64,000 nucleotides of DNA. Origin: Atrichornis clamosus. Its lineage: Eukaryota; Chordata; Aves; Passeriformes; Menuridae. Both the position numbers and the translations under genes were made by a program. Positions 13,391 to 64,000 of this stretch are shown piece after piece. The notes under the pieces were generated by a model. It worked only from the letters and a program-made list of their open reading frames with translations. It ran no database searches and was not told the origin of the DNA. Numbering within the stretch: position 1 is the first letter of the stretch; each line of letters opens with the position of its first letter. The stretch spans positions 124,001-188,000 of the forward strand of contig WBMZ01008626.1 in NCBI GenBank assembly GCA_013400975.1, in the 5' to 3' direction.

Positions 13391-64000
<50,610 letters not shown>

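Overview
The window is vertebrate nuclear DNA, almost certainly from a bird and probably a songbird. Evidence for a bird is several CR1 LINE fragments ending in the typical avian 3' tail and two ERV LTR-like elements of kinds I recall as common in passerine genomes. It is AT-rich, intron-dominated sequence with one recognisable protein-coding gene. I see no prokaryotic features, no CRISPR array and no RNA gene.

The gene is the 3' half of KCNH8 (ELK-type voltage-gated potassium channel, Kv12.1), on the minus strand. Nine coding exons can be placed to the base, from 57716 down to the TGA at 13391-13393. All internal junctions follow GT-AG and all codon phases agree, giving an open reading frame of 716 complete codons plus stop. 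The window starts inside the gene at the pore: S5-P turret, SVGFGN filter, S6, C-linker, cyclic-nucleotide-binding-homology domain, an acidic low-complexity linker and the serine-rich C-terminal tail. The exons for the N-terminal PAS domain and S1-S5 are missing and must lie beyond 64000.

Layout: 1-11994 is intergenic sequence downstream of KCNH8, with a reverse-oriented LTR (4908-5861), a forward solo LTR (10061-10645) and an unexplained GC-rich patch (about 11180-11515). 11995-13390 is the probable KCNH8 3' UTR. 13391-57716 is the gene, with introns from 1.06 to 14.5 kb carrying CR1 copies near 18.5, 29.1, 38.1, 47.9 and 53.1 kb, short tandem duplications and simple repeats. 57717-64000 is intron with no exon that I can recognise.

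I found no novel multi-gene system. The items most worth a second look are a frame-neutral 39-nt exon (32428-32466), a decayed exon-like coiled-coil reading frame inside the last intron (17792-17923), oppositely oriented CR1 copies flanking a block of exons, and several young-looking local tandem duplications.
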